Positions 44,801-59,800 of a stretch of 64,000 bases of DNA are shown here, piece after piece. Source of the DNA: Manis javanica (lineage: Eukaryota; Chordata; Mammalia; Pholidota; Manidae); the NCBI RefSeq assembly GCF_040802235.1, contig NC_133167.1, positions 17,653,501 to 17,717,500 of the forward strand, given 5' to 3'. The stretch's first letter is position 1, and the number at the start of each line of letters is the position of its first letter. Both the position numbers and the translations under genes were made by a program. The notes under the pieces are model-generated. The model did not search any database, was not told the DNA's origin, and worked only from the letters and a program-made list of their open reading frames with translations.

Positions 44801-47800
44801 GGGCAGGGGGAGGTTGGGCAGAGCAGCCAGCAGAGCAGGGAACTGGAAACACTTTATGTAACCTCGTTCTCCCCTGGAGGGGAAGAGAAAACCCCAAGAA
44901 CATGACCTCAAGCCCCAGGAGGGGAAAGATTTCAGGGACTGGGGGTGCTGTAACACCCACTTGGCTGTCTGATCCACTCTCCATTCTTTGGGGGAACCAG
45001 AGGGGCCGCTGTCACATGGGAGGAGGGGGCTCAGTATACCATTCTGGCTGAGTGCCAGCTGTAGAGCTGGTCTGCCAGGCTTTAAATTCTTGCTCTACCA
45101 TTTACTAGCTGTGGACCTTGGGCTAGTTACTTAATCTGCCTCTGCCTTAGTTTGCAAACATGTAGAATGGGCATAATAAAAGTGTTTTCATCATTGGGTT
45201 CTTGTGAGAACTAAATGCGGTATTGCCCTTAAAGCATCTTCCAAAGTACCTATTCCATCGTAGGTGTTCAGTAAAAATTAGGGATATTATCTTTAATAGT
45301 ATTATAAGTGCCTTTCCAACAGAGATCTCCCTCTTTGTAGACCTTAAGCTAGGCCAATGCTTGGGGACATGGGGATGAAGAAATTTCTCCCAGATTTGTT
45401 CTTCCCATTATATGGATACGAAAACTCCTTCCACTCCATGAGAAGCTTGAATGCTCAGCTCTTCCTGTCAGATGCTGCCTCTGGGCCTCAGTTTCCCTTT
45501 CTGCCAGTCCGCAGTGGGGAAAGGTGCCAGCAGGCTCCTGCCCAGTCACCCAAGGTGTGATTTGAAATCTTCCAGCAAAATGCATTGTCCCCAGGGATTG
45601 GCTGGGAGGCAGGTGCTGCAGCTGTGGACATTGGGGCCAGAGCCCTGTCTGCGTTTCAATGGGCTCTGAGTTCAGATGCTGCAGAGCCCGGGTTTTCAGA
45701 TTTGGGAAAAGGCAGCCTGCAGCAGGAAATGGCCAGCGAGGACCAGGTCAGTTGGACCCCAGGCCACTTAGTCATCCCCCCTTCTCATTAGCAGAGGCAG
45801 AGGATGACCTCACCTCCTCCTGGGACAGGATTTGAGCTGGGGACTGGGGGTGAGGGGTTGAAAGAACAGCTGCTACCTCCCTCCAGCCTTTGAGGGCCTG
45901 AGTCAGGCAGGAAATTAGAGCTGGGGAAAGATCAAGATCACTGAGTGGAGCGCTAGCAAGGATTTTATTTAAAATTGTTGGGATTGGGTGTGGACGCTGT
46001 CCACACCCAGGGTACTGGTGGAGGGAGTGTAGGGGAAGGGGATGTGAGTGATTCTCCTTCCTGTGTCAGCTGGGGAAACTGAGGACCAGACCTCAGTCAG
46101 AGCTCATCTTCTGTCATCAGGGAGCATCCAAGATTTCTGGAGTGCGAGGGGTGACCCCCATCTCCTACTAGAGGGTTGGTGGGCATAGGACCTCTCCTAG
46201 CCCATAGGGTGCCTTGGTGGACTTAAGGGTGAATGCCCCATACGCCGTCTCAAGCTGGGCTTGGTGGGTGGAACATGGATGGGACTTCAGTCCCCATTCA
46301 ACCACTGGCTGCAATGAACATCCTGTTGCAGTGGTACATGGAAGCTCTGCTAGGGCTCTGAGCACCCCGGAACTCAAAGGCCAAGTGGGTGTGGGGTAGC
46401 AAGCAGGATGAGGTAGCATGGCTTACCTGAAAGGAGGTCCTGTGGGCAGCCGAGGCCAGACTCCATCTTCACCAGATCTTAGGCTCCAGGGTCTGCTAGG
46501 GCTGTGGTTTTCGCTTTTTGTTGGGTTTTCTAGAGCCACCTCGGGGCCAGTCATTCTCATGCTGACCCATGTGGCAGTACTGTCCTCGGCTTCCCTTTAT
46601 GTGAACTCCCTGCCCCCAGCCCTCCAACCTATGCCAGACCTGGGCCTCGGGGCCTCCTTCCTGGAACTGGAGTGCTCGCCCTTGGATAAGGAGTGGGGAG
46701 GCCAGCTAACACATCACCACGACCTGGGACGATATCCCCTCGTCCCTGGGCATGGCTACAGAAGCCACAGGAAAATTCTTGATGCTGGTGAATTGTGGAG
46801 TCAAATGCCCTGGACTCCATTCTCACACACGCTAGCTGGGTGACTCTGAGAGAGCTGCTGAGCCTCTTGGTGTCTCAGTCTCTGCATCTGTAGAAGGAGA
46901 GCTGGTGGGAGTGGGAGACTTAAATGCTTTACCATAATTAAATGCCTGGTTAGTTAATATTGATCTTTCCTGGGGCAGGTGTAGAGTAGCAGACTCTGAG
47001 AGAGCGGGAGGCCCACAGAGATAGTTGCCTCAAGCCCTGGTGCCAGATGCCTTTGTCCCGTGGAGTGGGATCTGCAGCTGGACATTGGAGGTGAATCCCA
47101 GAGCCAGCACTGCCCCCACCTACTTGGTGGGAGGTCCTGGGACCCGCTGGGAGGAAGGCTGTGGGGTGTGTGGCCCCAGAAAGCTTAAGTCATGGCTTGG
47201 TCTCATAGTGACTGGACAGCAATATGTTTAGGGAAAAATCTGGGGCCAGGGAGCCCCGAAACTGGGGCTCTGTTCCTGATCAGTTCTGTGGCCTGGGGCA
47301 AGTCGCACTCCCTCCAACTGTAGTGTTGTCATATGTTAAAAAAGGGGGCTGGATTAGGTGAGCAGTGCCCCAAAGTCCAAACCTTCCCAGCAGGCATGTT
47401 TAATTTGGCTGGCAGGATGGTTTAAAAAAGAAAGCCAACATTTCAAAATCTGTATTTTTTCATATTTTGTATAAAAGATTTTATATAGTGATATAGATTT
47501 GGGGTCTCTCTTGACAGATGAGAAGATGTGATGGCATGAGCTCATGTCACTGATGCCACAGAGGAGCAGGCATCCCATTAGCTGGGCTGCCCGCTAGGTC
47601 CCTAGACCCCTAGCCCACTCCTCTCATGTGGCTTCTATTGGGCTCTTGAAGGCTCTGACTGTGATACTAGAGGAGCCTGAAGATCTTACCTCAATGTTCT
47701 GTGACCAGTGCAGCAGAGGAAAGGTTCAATGCCACAGCAGGAGATGGGCTGGATAACGGGGAGGGCTATGTGGTGGGTGTAAGTGTGCAAAGATAGGGAG

Positions 47801-50800
47801 GGCTGTGTGATGGGTATGAGTGTGCAAAGATAGGGAGACTGGACTGGAGGAAGCTGAGACCTTGGCCCGCAAATTTGTGGCACCACAGAAGGTGGAATTG
47901 GATAGGAGCTTAGAGACCGTCAGTGTGACCATTTTGCAGGTGAGGAAACTGAGGCTGGGAGAGGGGAATGACAGGCACGGGCTTACAAGGCCTATTAGTT
48001 TCATTCCTGCCCTCACTCACCCATCTGTCTGCCTCAGTTCAGCCAAAGTGCCAGGCCCAGAGTCTGCAGTCCTCTGTTTCATTTGCTGGCTGTTGGGTAG
48101 GGGACTGGAGGGCATTGGGTTTTGAGGGGAGAGTGGTCTGCGTGCAGAGGGAGGGCAACATTAAACACAGGCCTACTGCAGAATGGCTGGAACAGTGGGT
48201 TAGAGGGGCACAGGATGGCAGCAGATCCTGAGGTTTCTGGGATCCCAGCCCAGAAAACCTAGCCAGCCTCCTGGCATGTATCTGATGTCTTTCGTACATG
48301 AGACCCCAGCACGGGGTAGGGATCTGAGGATGAGCAGCACCTTCCAGGCTCTGGAGGCATTGGAGCCTGAGGGAGCTCAGAGGTGAGGGGGTGGCAGGAA
48401 GGTGGGTGGGTATTACAGGCATGTGCAGAAGTGTGCAGGAAAGGGCTGCCTAAAGCTCTTCCAGGGGGGCAGAGCAGGTGAGAAGGAAGGTTTGGGAAGT
48501 GGATGGTATGTGCTGAGGGTAGGAAAATATCTTAGGACCCACTGATTGATAGACTGACCTGACTCATTCATTTTTCAGCCATGTATCTGCTGTGTGCTAG
48601 GTTCTGGGGATACAAAACATAGACGGGTCTGGCAAGGAACTCTCCCCCTGGGGAAGGGGAGACCAGGCTGTAAAGGATGACTAGGGTAACAAGCCAGAGA
48701 GGGTCATTACATACAGTTAGAGTTACTTCAGGAGGTGAGTTTAACATTCAACAGGCAGGATGGTGGTTAGGTAACAGGAAAGACTTCCTGACAATGAGAG
48801 GTTAAGATTCAGGAGAGACCCCCAGATGCTTGGAAAAGAGAGCCGGGGGCAGTCGGGGCAGAGTTTCTCCAAGGGGAGCTCCAGCATAGATTTTCAGTCC
48901 CAGCTGAGGAGACTTGGCAGGGAGACGCCTAGGGGCTGCAGGGCCCCCTGGCTGGATGGGAAGCCAGACAAGTTGGTGTCATTGTGACTTGGTCTTCAGT
49001 CTTGTTTCCCAGCATTTCTGGGAAGCTGCAAGGTGATTTCTCAGAATTCCCAAGATAGCTGCTGGGAGGCACATCTTCTTGTGATGCCTGCAGCAAAGGG
49101 CTGTGGGAGCGGCTCGGGCAGGTGGAGACAGGCGGGAGGGGCACGGGGGTGTCAGGGCTTAGCTGGCTGAGCCGTTGAAGCTGCTGGGAAGCTGGCAGGG
49201 CTGATGATGGTGGCTAGGGCATGGGTTTAGGGCCTCTTAGAGAGGACTCCTGGAAACCACCCCTTGCTTGCCCTTCGCTCCAGCCAGCAGTTTGTAGGTG
49301 TGTATCTGTGGCTGTCCGCAGTGGTGACGGCAGGGCCAGCTACATGTGAAATGCTGGTCCACTTCAGTGTTGGCTAAACTGTCAGCTGAGTTTGGGAGGT
49401 GACAGCTGGGGTGGGGGTGCTGGGGGTCACTGGGATTCGTCAGGGCATGCACCGGAGGGGCAGAACATTTGTGACCCTGTAGCGACAGATCACAGAACGA
49501 CTTGGTGTGGCGTGGAGCAGGAATTCTGAATCCTTAGCCTATCTCCTTTATTAGAACAAACACTCTTAACTCAGGCACATGCTCCAGGAAGGACCAGGAT
49601 AAGGCACCTTACTCCAGTGTCCTCTCCTGACTTCTCCGAATCACCAAACATTAGAGTGTCAGTCTGTTGTACAGTGTACAGCCTGCTTCCATGGGTGGGA
49701 CTGTTCCCCTCTCCTTCTGAGGTTTCCCAGGTAAATGTCTTGGCTGGACTGTATACACCTAGCTGGGCAGGTCCACTGAGGGGAGAGACCAGGGCAGAGA
49801 TTGCACCCTGGGGTTGCACTGTGTGTGGTGCTGACAGAGTGGTGAGGGCATGCACTTAGGTGAATGGAGGAGAGGCAGGGGATGTGTAACCCTTTGTACC
49901 CGTGCCCTCGGGGCATGTACAGCACACTCCTGTGTGTGCACAGGAGCTCAAGCAAGAGGACTTTCTTGCCAAGTTGCTCAAGCCAAGAAAATGGTCTCAG
50001 AGTGCCTACTCTGGGTGGGGCCCTGTCCTCGGCATTTTGTGTGTTTTTAAAAGTTGGGCTGTGTGTCCCTGCGTGTGTGTGTCTACAAAAGGGGGTGGGG
50101 CTGAGCTCTTTTTCCCTCCCCTGGAAGGCTCCAAAAGCAGAGCGGGTGATTCACCAGCCCCACCCACCCCAACTTGGTCCAGCCTGGGCCAGGGCTGAAA
50201 GAGGAAAGTTTTTTGGGGAAGGTTGGGGGTGGGGATGGAGACAATGAGGGCTTGGGGCAGATTTTGCTGAGTCCCCTGAAGTGCTCCCTGGGGCCACATT
50301 TGGGTTCTGTACCCCTGTTCTTCTCCCCCTGGATCCTAAACTGTTTCCCCTGAACTAAGACTGGGGCCGGGTGGTGGAAGAGCTGGCAGGGCAGGGGGAC
50401 ACTGTCGGGGAGAAGTAGGCGGGTGGAATGGTGGGAGGTGAACACTGGGCCCAGGGCTGGGGAGCCGGGGCGGGGGAGGAGGCGGTGGGGAAATACAAAC
50501 CAAATGTTGGCCCAGGGCACAGTCCGGAAAAACACTCTCGCGGGAGACGGGAGCGGGGCTCTCTTTAAGAAGGGCAGGAAGGGCTGGGACAGATGTTTGG
50601 AGAAAAGAAAGAAAGAAGGAAAAAAAGAAGTAGGAAAAAAATTGGACTGAAATTCACAGCCCGGGGGCAGGGCCCTTGTCCAGCCGTTTCAGGCCTTGTT
50701 CTTCTTGTGTTAAGGCCTGTTGCTGAGTATGTGTGTGCAAATAAGTGTGTGTTCTGAGGGCAGGAGGGCGTGCATGTGTGCCTGGAGATGTGTCAGGGTC

Positions 50801-53800
50801 CAGGTACCCCCAGGGTATGCAGACTGTGCTGTCCTACATCCGTCTGTCTGTTCGTCTGTCCATCGATGGTCTGGGATGGGGGTCTGCAGAGAGGAGGCGG
50901 ACTCCAGGCTTGCCAGCAGCAGATCAGGAGACAGGAGGCGCCTTGATGGCTCCCGGGGATTGTGTCTTGTGGTAGGGGGTTGAGTGTGGTTTGGGGGTGC
51001 CTGTCGCCAGTAGCTGTTCCTTTGCCCTGACTTCTTCACACCCCCTGCAAAGCAGGGCTTCTGACCCCCAAAGCCACCATCAGCGTGCGGTGCGCCTAGG
51101 AGGAGGGAGGAGACAGGAGGCTGGGACAAGGGGCGGAGTGGGGGGGAGGAGAAGGAGAAGGAGGGAGGGTGAGCTGGCGGCAGGCAGGGCGAGAGAGGCC
51201 GACAGATGCTGGCTGAGTTGGAGGAATAGCAGCCTGGCCTCAGAGCTCCCTCCTGCCTGCTCTGTGGGGACTGTGAGCTCAAGGGAACCATTTGCAGGCC
51301 CCAAGCGTAACCCACGGGAAGGGACCCACCGAAGATGACGTGGATCTGTCTGTCCTGCATGCTCTGGGTAGGTCTGACTGCTTTAGCTAGGAGGTCACCC
51401 TCACCCCCTTTCCATCTTATCCAATGGCAGGCGGGTGGGGGTGTGTGATGGTGCTAAAAGACGGGGGCTTTTCTGCCTCAGACAGGGCAGCCTGACTTGA
51501 GCAGACCCCTAGCCTGAGTCCTTCCCCATCAGTAGGGCCCGGGCCCTGGTTCTGCCGGTCAGTACAACCCTCTCCCCACTCCTCTGGCTCTCAGTGAGTG
51601 TAGGAGCACTGAGTAGAGGGAAGCCACCAAGAAGTCTGTTTCTTTTTGGAGCCTCTCCTGCCCCACCCCGACGCTGGGATGAAAATTCTTCATCCCCTCA
51701 GCTACTCAGCCTGAGGGTTTGAGGAGGGGGCAGTGGTAGGGGCCTGGGGAACAGTGCATATTGACCAAGAACATGAAATCTGGAAAAACTGGGCTAGGGG
51801 AGGATTCTGCTTGGATTCTATCACTTTTATCCCTTGTAGAGCTAATTTCTGCTTTGACCCGCTGCCATGCCTTCTTCCATAGCCGTCCCATCTTTACTAA
51901 GACACCCCCCACCACACACCCTCCTACCGCAGTGAGGAAGCCATGGCCTCTTCTTGCTCCCTTCTTGGCCCCAGGTTCAGGAAGCTGTGTGTTGGGTGGC
52001 TGAGGGGTGGGCAGACTGGGTCAGGGGCCACATGGTGAGGGTTAAAAGTCTCGAGGCCAGTCAGGGGCAGAGGCTCCTGGAAAAGAGGGGGTCTGGAGGA
52101 GGGCTGTTTGCTACAGGAGGAGTGGGGGCAAGACCCCTTCCTTATAGGGGCTGTATGATTGTCAGGGCTGGGCAAAGGTACGCACAGAGGTCAGGAGGGC
52201 GAGGAAGTCATCCCTGGCTGAGTTAATACTGGTCTCAAAGAGAGTGATGGCTGGTTTGGGGGAGGGAGCTTCAAGCCTGGGATCCAGATGTGGCCTTTCC
52301 TGCCCCTTCCTTGGCCAGTCCTTGGCGGTCGAAAACAGTTGTGGCAGCCAGGTGTCCCTTGGGCAGAGAGGAGCAAGCAGGGGAGGGGGCTGGAATGAGG
52401 AGAGGTAGGTGGCGTGTGGGTCTGATCAGTAGATTGAAGGTGCCAGGAGGGTCCTACACAGAGGATGCCTCCATCAGCGGTTCACTGGGCTGGTCTTTGC
52501 GTCTGTAAAATGGGAGCCTTGGCCGTGTTCATCTCTGTAGGCCCTTCCAGCTCCCGCTGACAGGCTCTGGAAGACCTGCATGGACTGAGGATAGATGTGG
52601 GTGGTGTAGGAGCCGTGCGGTGGGAGAAAGGGCAGTTAGACTTCCTGGTGGGGATGGAGAAAGGGCCACTTGAGCTGGGGGATCCTGGGAAAAGCCTCGG
52701 TTTCCTGATGGGTGACATGGGGATAACAAAAGGGAGTTGTCAAGAGCGAGGCAAGGGTACCCTATTGATGTTACTGCCCTCCTCGAGGGTTGGCAACTGT
52801 GGTGGCCAAGGGCAGGTGTGGAGGCTGCCATTTTGGGCTTCTCTAAGCCTCCTTCCCTTTGTTCCTTCTCCTGCCCTCTGAGTACCTTCCCAGTCTCTGG
52901 TTGGCCAGCTCAGTGGGACAGCCTTGCAGTCACTCATCTGTGGGAATGGGAAGAGGCTGGTGGGAGTAGCCTGGGCAGAGGGGGTTTCTCACTCTGCCCA
53001 GCCCTGGCCTGCATGCCCATTGCCAGGGTAGACTGGTTTTGGGGGAGTGTGGCCTGGACAGAGGGCACAGGCCTGGCTATGTCAAGATTCTTGCCTCTCC
53101 CTGCTATCCCATTGCATAAGGCAGTTGTACCAGCAACCTTCTTCCCTATTGGGTGGGCTTGGTAGGGCCAGGGTATGTGTTTGTGGTAGGGCATGGAGGG
53201 CCAGACGGTATCACTTATGGCAAGACAAAAGCCCTGGAGACCTTGCTAAGGTGGTTGCATCTGCCTTGAGAGACACCTGGTGGTGGGAAGCATGTGGACT
53301 TTGACAGACAGGGCTAGGCTCAAATCCTAGTTCCATCATTTATCAGATGGGTAGCCTTTGGGAAGGCAGTTCCTTTCCTGAGCCTCAGTTTCTTGATCTG
53401 CAAAGTGGGAAGAACAGTACACACCTTGTATGGCTGGGGTGAGGGCGAAGATGTATGCCAAAAGACCAGGTGTTCAGGCACACAGTAGTTGCTTAGTAAG
53501 TGCTGGTTCCCTCCCCTTCCCTGAAACATCCTGGTCAGCTTGTGGGATCCCCTGTACCCCAGATCTCATGTAGTGGGAGGATCTCCCTGGGATGGGTGCT
53601 GTGGGGTAGGGCCCCACCTCTGAGGCTCCTGACTGCCCAGCCACTCCACCCTACTATTGTGGAGCCAAGAACTAGCTGGGTCTGCAGTCTCAGGGAGGTA
53701 AACTGAAGCATAGTCTGTCAGAGATAAGGCCTGAGCCCCAGTGTCAGTGTGTGCGGGTCTATGTGTGCACATGTTCCTGGACAGGGATAGCTGCAGATGA

Positions 53801-56800
53801 TCCATTGGGCAGTAATAAATCTGCAGTGTGTAGTTTTAACAAGCTCTAGGAATAAAAATCACTTTAATAGCTGAGGAGCATAGCTAGATATAATGCATAA
53901 CTTGATTTTCTCATCAAATGTTCCCATTTGCTATTACATATTCAAGTATAAGGTTTATTTAGAAAATAATTACATGCCTATTAATTGAGGCTTTTTGGTG
54001 TTATGCTGATGGACTTAGAGCTGTAGGCTCTTCCTTCCTGAGGCTCCCTTCCCAGTCCTCAGGATTTGGGAAGGGGCTTGTGAGGCAGGGTAGGGTTGAG
54101 AGAGCCACAAGCCAGGGCCAGGGGCCAAGTGAGCCATGCCCTGAGCAAGCTGTGTGGCCTCAGGCAGGTCACTCAACTTTTCTGGACCTCAAGGAAGCTT
54201 GGATACTATTTTCTGAGACCACTTCCAGCTGTAGACAATGAAGTGTTCTCTGTTCTGGAGCTGGAGTCCTTCCCAGTGCTAAGCACACATTTTTTGTCAG
54301 AAAGGTCCTCATGAGCCCCCAGAGTCCTGATGTGCAGTTCCTGCCATATAGACCCTAGTCTGACTCTTTGGTCTGAAACTTGTTCTCTCTGGAGTTCTGT
54401 TTGCCTGTAATGGCTGTGCCCTCCCAGGGCTTCCTGACTGTGGGTTTGCATGAAACCCACCGGCGTCTGAAACAAAACCCTCCTTTTGCAAAGTTTGTCA
54501 AAATGATGTTTGAGGCACCAAGTTGGAGAGAAGCACCTCACTGGTTTTCTGCAGTGTTTGGGGATAGCGTGCTGGCTGAGAGTGCAGTACCTGGGCTTGA
54601 TTCTGGTCATGCCACCTGGTAGCTGTGTGACCTTAGGCAAGTAACTTCACAACTCTGTGCCTTGACTTCCCCACCTGCCGATAGAGTTGCTAGGTTTTAA
54701 ATGAGCTAATATGCATAGGCATTTAAAGCATCTCTAAAAAAGAAAGAAAATAGCATCTCTTACACAGTAAGAGCTCAAGAAATGCTAGTTCTTATTCTGT
54801 GATGGCGCATTTGCAAGGCCATGCAGCAAGTTAGAGTCAGGACTAGGACCTGGGTCTCCTGCCACCATCCAGGGCTTTCTATTCTGAGAATACGGCAGGG
54901 CAGGGTCTGTGGGGTCAGTGTGAAAGGGGACATGAGAATGATGTGAAGGCTGAGAATAGGCAGGCCTTCCCCTGCAGGCAGCACGCACAGTGGTCAGAGC
55001 CTGGACTCTGAAGCTAGTCCGCCTGGGTGCAAATCCTGGCTCTGCCACTTAGTAGCTGTGTTGTCAGACAAGTATTGATCCTCTCTGGGCCTTACCTGTG
55101 TACATTTCTTTGACTAACACAATTTCATGTGAACCTCACTGTAATTCTGTGAGGTAGGAAGCAAAGGGCCAGCTAGCTCCAGTTTGCAGCCAGGGTGAAG
55201 GGTGCCCACAGAAGGGAAGGGCCTGCCAAAGGCCTCCTGGCCCTTGGGTTCAGTGTTCCTGAAAGGAGGCAGAGTATGGGCTGGGGGAATTGGACCTCTG
55301 GGTTGGAGGTATTGATGGGGGACAGCCCAGGGGTGGGGAACTAGTGTTGGGGAAGTGCTGCGATGAAGAAACCACCCAGGCATTCAGCTACCCTGCCCCA
55401 ACCTTCCCTGTCCAACTGTCATCTCACAGATGATTCTGGAGTGCCCACTCTCTTCAAGAAGCTCATAGATTTTGGGCTAATGATCACAGTAACATGGCAT
55501 TTCCAAGAGAGAACCCACAGGAAGGTGAAGGGAGGAGAGAAGAGGTATCAGGAAGGATCTCTTGGGAGGTGAACTTGAACTAAATGCACAGATGAAGCTG
55601 AGAACGTGGAACTCCAAGTGCAGGAAGTGGAAATAACCGGGGATGGATAAGACAGGGTAAGCTGGCTCGTAGGCGGCCTTAGGCTGAGGCGCACTGATGA
55701 CCTGCCTGCCGGGGCTCTGGGAGATGGCCCCAGACAATGGCTGTTGAGGTTCCATTGGAAGTAGTGGTATGTGCAATGCTGGGGACTCGGTCCTCTGCCT
55801 CAGACAAACCTGGATTTGATTCTTTGCTCCATCCCGCTCTCCCTGTGTGTTCTGGAACGAGTTCTCAGCCTTCCTAGGATGTTGTGTCACAGCGCCAGGC
55901 CCCAATAATGGGGGCTCAGACTATCCCCACTCTGAGCCTTCACTCCAGGAGGTGATCTCTCTTTAGGGCATAACAAGGAACTTGGGGTGTGGTGCTCACA
56001 AATGTTGGGATGTGGTTTGTGAGGAGCCACGGGGAGAGAAGCAGGCTGGTGGACAGAGATCATCCAGCCCGGGAAACTGAGTCAGGGGCGGAGGGCTGTC
56101 AGGTGGCTTGCTGGGCTCCCCAGGCATCCGCATGCTTCTCTGTCACCCGGGGAGGAGCTCCGCGACAGCCCCCTGTGCCCACTCCCCTCTTGGGGAAATC
56201 CAGGGCCACTCAGAGTAGAGCACTTTCTTCTCAGCCAGGTGATGCCAGCACCCGATGGGTGTGTTTGGTGGGGGGAGGTGTAATTACAGGATAGGGGATG
56301 GGGGCCAGGCAGCAGCTCCATCCGATCTGCAGCTTCAGATTGCTGTGAGGTCACACTGTTTTGGGATAGGGAACAAGGAGCAGAAGTACATGCGGACATG
56401 TGCCACCTGCGTGGCTAGTCTGGTGCCTGCACAAGGAATGACAACATGAAACAGCCCATGCCTAGGGAGCACTTACTATGTGCCAGGTGCTATTCCAAAT
56501 GCTTTTCAAGCATTATGACTTTCAATTATTATCACTTGTTCCTCCTAACACCCTAAGGGTGGTTCCTACTGATACCCATTTAACAGGTTAGTCCAGTGAG
56601 GCAGACAAGCAGAGGAGCAAGGACCAGTCAGATTGCATAGAGTGCCATGATGGGGCATGAGGAGAGCATGGCTGAGGGAAGGAAGGGGCACCTGGGAGCG
56701 CTTGGCCCGAATTGGTCACAAGGAGGTGGCCAGCAGATCCAAACCGAGAGACATTCTGCAGAACAGTTTGCCTGGACTCTTCAACAATGTCCATGTCATC

Positions 56801-59800
56801 AGAGAGGAGTCAGAGTGTGGAGCAATGTATCTAGATTAAAGAAGATGAGAGCATCCCAGCAAGTACATGTGATGCAGGACCTTGACTGGATTCCGAGTCC
56901 AAAATCAAAACAAAACCGAAGACCCAACTCTAATGGATTTTCCTGGGGCAAAAGAGGAAATCAGAATATGAACTGACTATTAGATAATAGTATTGTATTG
57001 ATGTAGCATTTCCCGGTGTGATAATGCTATTGGAGTTACCTAGGGGACAGAGACAGACACAGAGACACAAATGTGAAGAAGTTGTGAATCGTGGGGGCGA
57101 AGGGAATGTGCATGTTCGTCTTTTCCGGAGCTTTCAAACTTTTCAACATAAAAAAAGAAGACAGTAGGGCAGTTGATTCTGATAGTGGTCAAGGGGTACC
57201 TGGGAAGAGCTCCCTGGGGAGATGAGGTCTGCATAAGGCCTTTAAGGGTGCCTAGAAGCTTGACAAGTTGAGAGGGGAGGAAGGGCATTCTGGGAAGAGT
57301 GAACAGCAGAGCAGAGGTTCAGAGGTGAAGACAGGGCAGGCAGTTGGGGAGTGGTGCTTGGGATTGAGATGGCAGGGTGGGCTGGGCATGGACCAGGGCT
57401 GCTTCCCCTGCTGGCTGGAGGCAGTGCAGTTTTTATCTTGGTTTCAGGGAAAGGTGGGAAAGCATTTTAGGGTGAGTGGGGGTGTCAGTGACCCTATAGA
57501 GCTGTGCTTCTTAGAAGCTGCATAGAGGCTATATGGGGAGGAGGAGCCCAGGGTTAAGGGGGCTCAGGAGTCTCTTGTAACCGCCCTAGACAGAGATGAC
57601 AAGGCCTCCATTAGGGTAAAGGCAGGATGGTGGAGAGAGTGTGTAAGAAACACAGTTCAGCCTGGCAACTGGTTGGATTGGAGGGTGGAGGGCCAGGAGG
57701 AGTTGAGAGTGACTCAGAGTTTTCCACCCGGAGCAACCAAGAACATGGTCAGACCATTAGCTGGCTAGGCGATTGGGAGGGTTGGTGAAGGAACTCCAGT
57801 ATGAATGTGAAGGTATGGCAGGGTTGGGGGGAGCTTGCATTTGAGGTTCCCTGGGGGAATCTCTGATGCCAGCCTGCATCTGCACCAGCAGTCTGAGTAT
57901 TTCCATAGAAATGACAGCTGCTGCCAACCAGGTCCTGGTGTCCCAACTCAGGGCAGAGACATGGAGGGGTGGATGGCCAGGAGGCAGCGAGAGCATGGAT
58001 TGGCCCTCTGTGTCTGTCATAGCAGATTTTGGCGACTCTCTTAGCCAAGGCTCATGGGCTCACAGAGGTCTGCCCTCTGGCCACAGCATCCAGTGCTCCT
58101 AGTGTTGGGCACAGCGAGACTGGAGGGGGCGGGGGGCACAAGCTTCTTGGGGAGGGGGCAAGAGCTTGCAAGCTGGAGGACCCCTCGGGTTATAGACCCC
58201 TTTTCATCCCTACCCCCATCTCCACCAGGCCCTACCCCATGGGGCAGGGAGGAACCCACAAACAGCCTTTCCCACCCCGGGGCCAAGGACTCCCGCCAAA
58301 GCTGTCCAAGCCAGATGTGCCACACCCCTCTGGCTGGGATGTGCATATCTGGCAGGCAGGCTTGGCTGAGTGGAGGGTGGGAGGGAGTAGGTCCCCCTGA
58401 AGCCAGGAAGAGCCTTGGTGCTGGGTGAGCTTGTCCCAGGGTAGGGCTTTGGGCTTAGAAGGTGGTGAAGGGGATGTCCAGGTTGGTACTCTTCTCTTTT
58501 TGGGCTCTGGCACTCAAGGGAGGTGGGTGTTGAAGACCAGCAGTTCCTGTTGTGGCTGTGCATCCTCTGGCCCTTAGGACCTAATCCAGCAAGGGAGGGG
58601 TCGGGGTGCTTTGTGAGGCGGTCTGCCACTTGTCAGGGAAGATGACACTCATTGTCGGAGGAAGCCATTACCCTCAAATGGAGCTTTGCACTTTTTGGGT
58701 TTGTTTGCATCTTCTGCCTGTAACCCTGGGCAAGGGCAGGGTAGCAGACCCCTGGTTTTCTTCTTCATCTGCATTCTAGCATGTGGTAATTGGGAAATTC
58801 TCGCTGCCCCTTGAGTCTAACCATTCATCATTATGGCTTCTGCCCATTGGGCTGTTTTGCCTTCAGTATCTTCACACACCTGGTCCTTTCCTACAGTGAT
58901 AGCATCTTTGGGTATTTGAAGCTATCTGGATATTTGAAGATAGTTGCAGTAAGATGAGGGAGGCTTATCCATCCTGGACTTGCTCATCCACCATGCAGAA
59001 ACCTTCAAATCTGTGTGGATGACTCTTTCCACAAGATCACTAGATGCCCCATTTCATAGCCAGAGAAGACAATGCCAGCAGAGTCAAGGACACTGCTTGG
59101 GGCCACTTGTCTGGGGGTGACCAAGCTGGCCTACTTGCTTCCCCCCAGAGTCCCCAGCCTCTCCCAGAGGAGCGGTAGCTCACTAGACATCCCTCTCTCT
59201 GTAACCATCAGCATGTCTTGCCCCCAGCACCCTCAGCCCTTCGTCTCAAACTTGACCCGGCTACACTGTGTACGCTCAGACTATCTTGTCCAAACCCCTC
59301 ATTTCCATTTAGAGATGATGAGGGAAGGTCACTGATGCTCTTAAGGCTGCTGGCCTAGAAAGCAGGTCTCCAGACTCCCGTCCCAGTGCTTCTTCAGCCA
59401 GAGAGCCAGCACCTGATAGGCGTGGGGTCAGGAGGGTCCTGGGCCATTACCCAGAAGCTGCTTGGAGAGGCTGTAAGGGAGGCCAGAGCGTGTATCTGAA
59501 GCCCTGTTTCTGCTATCCAAGCCCATGCAGAGAGAGATTTGGTAAGCTCAGATTTTAAGGGGTTGGGTAAGCAGGACAGGCAGGCCCAAGGCCTGGGGGA
59601 GAAGCCTGGGCTTTTGCTTTCAATCTGTTCCTTGGGCAGCCAGGACCCTCTTTTGGGAGATTCTACTGCCCTAACTATGCCTTGGAGAAGAGGTCTCTCC
59701 TTGGGCTTTGGACGAAGGGCTAGATTTGGGGGGTAGGCAGAAAAGTCTGGGAGATAAGTTGGAATAGAGAGGCCTGCCTGACTCAGTGGGGTGGGGGAGG

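Noticed and set aside
45400-45420. CCATTATATGG as an SRF CArG box
   Set aside because: It has seven A/T bases between CC and GG instead of six; other near-CArG hits in the window also have mismatches.
46900-46975. HNF1-like GTTAGTTAATATTGATC site
   Set aside because: Only a partial match to the palindromic consensus and no supporting cluster.
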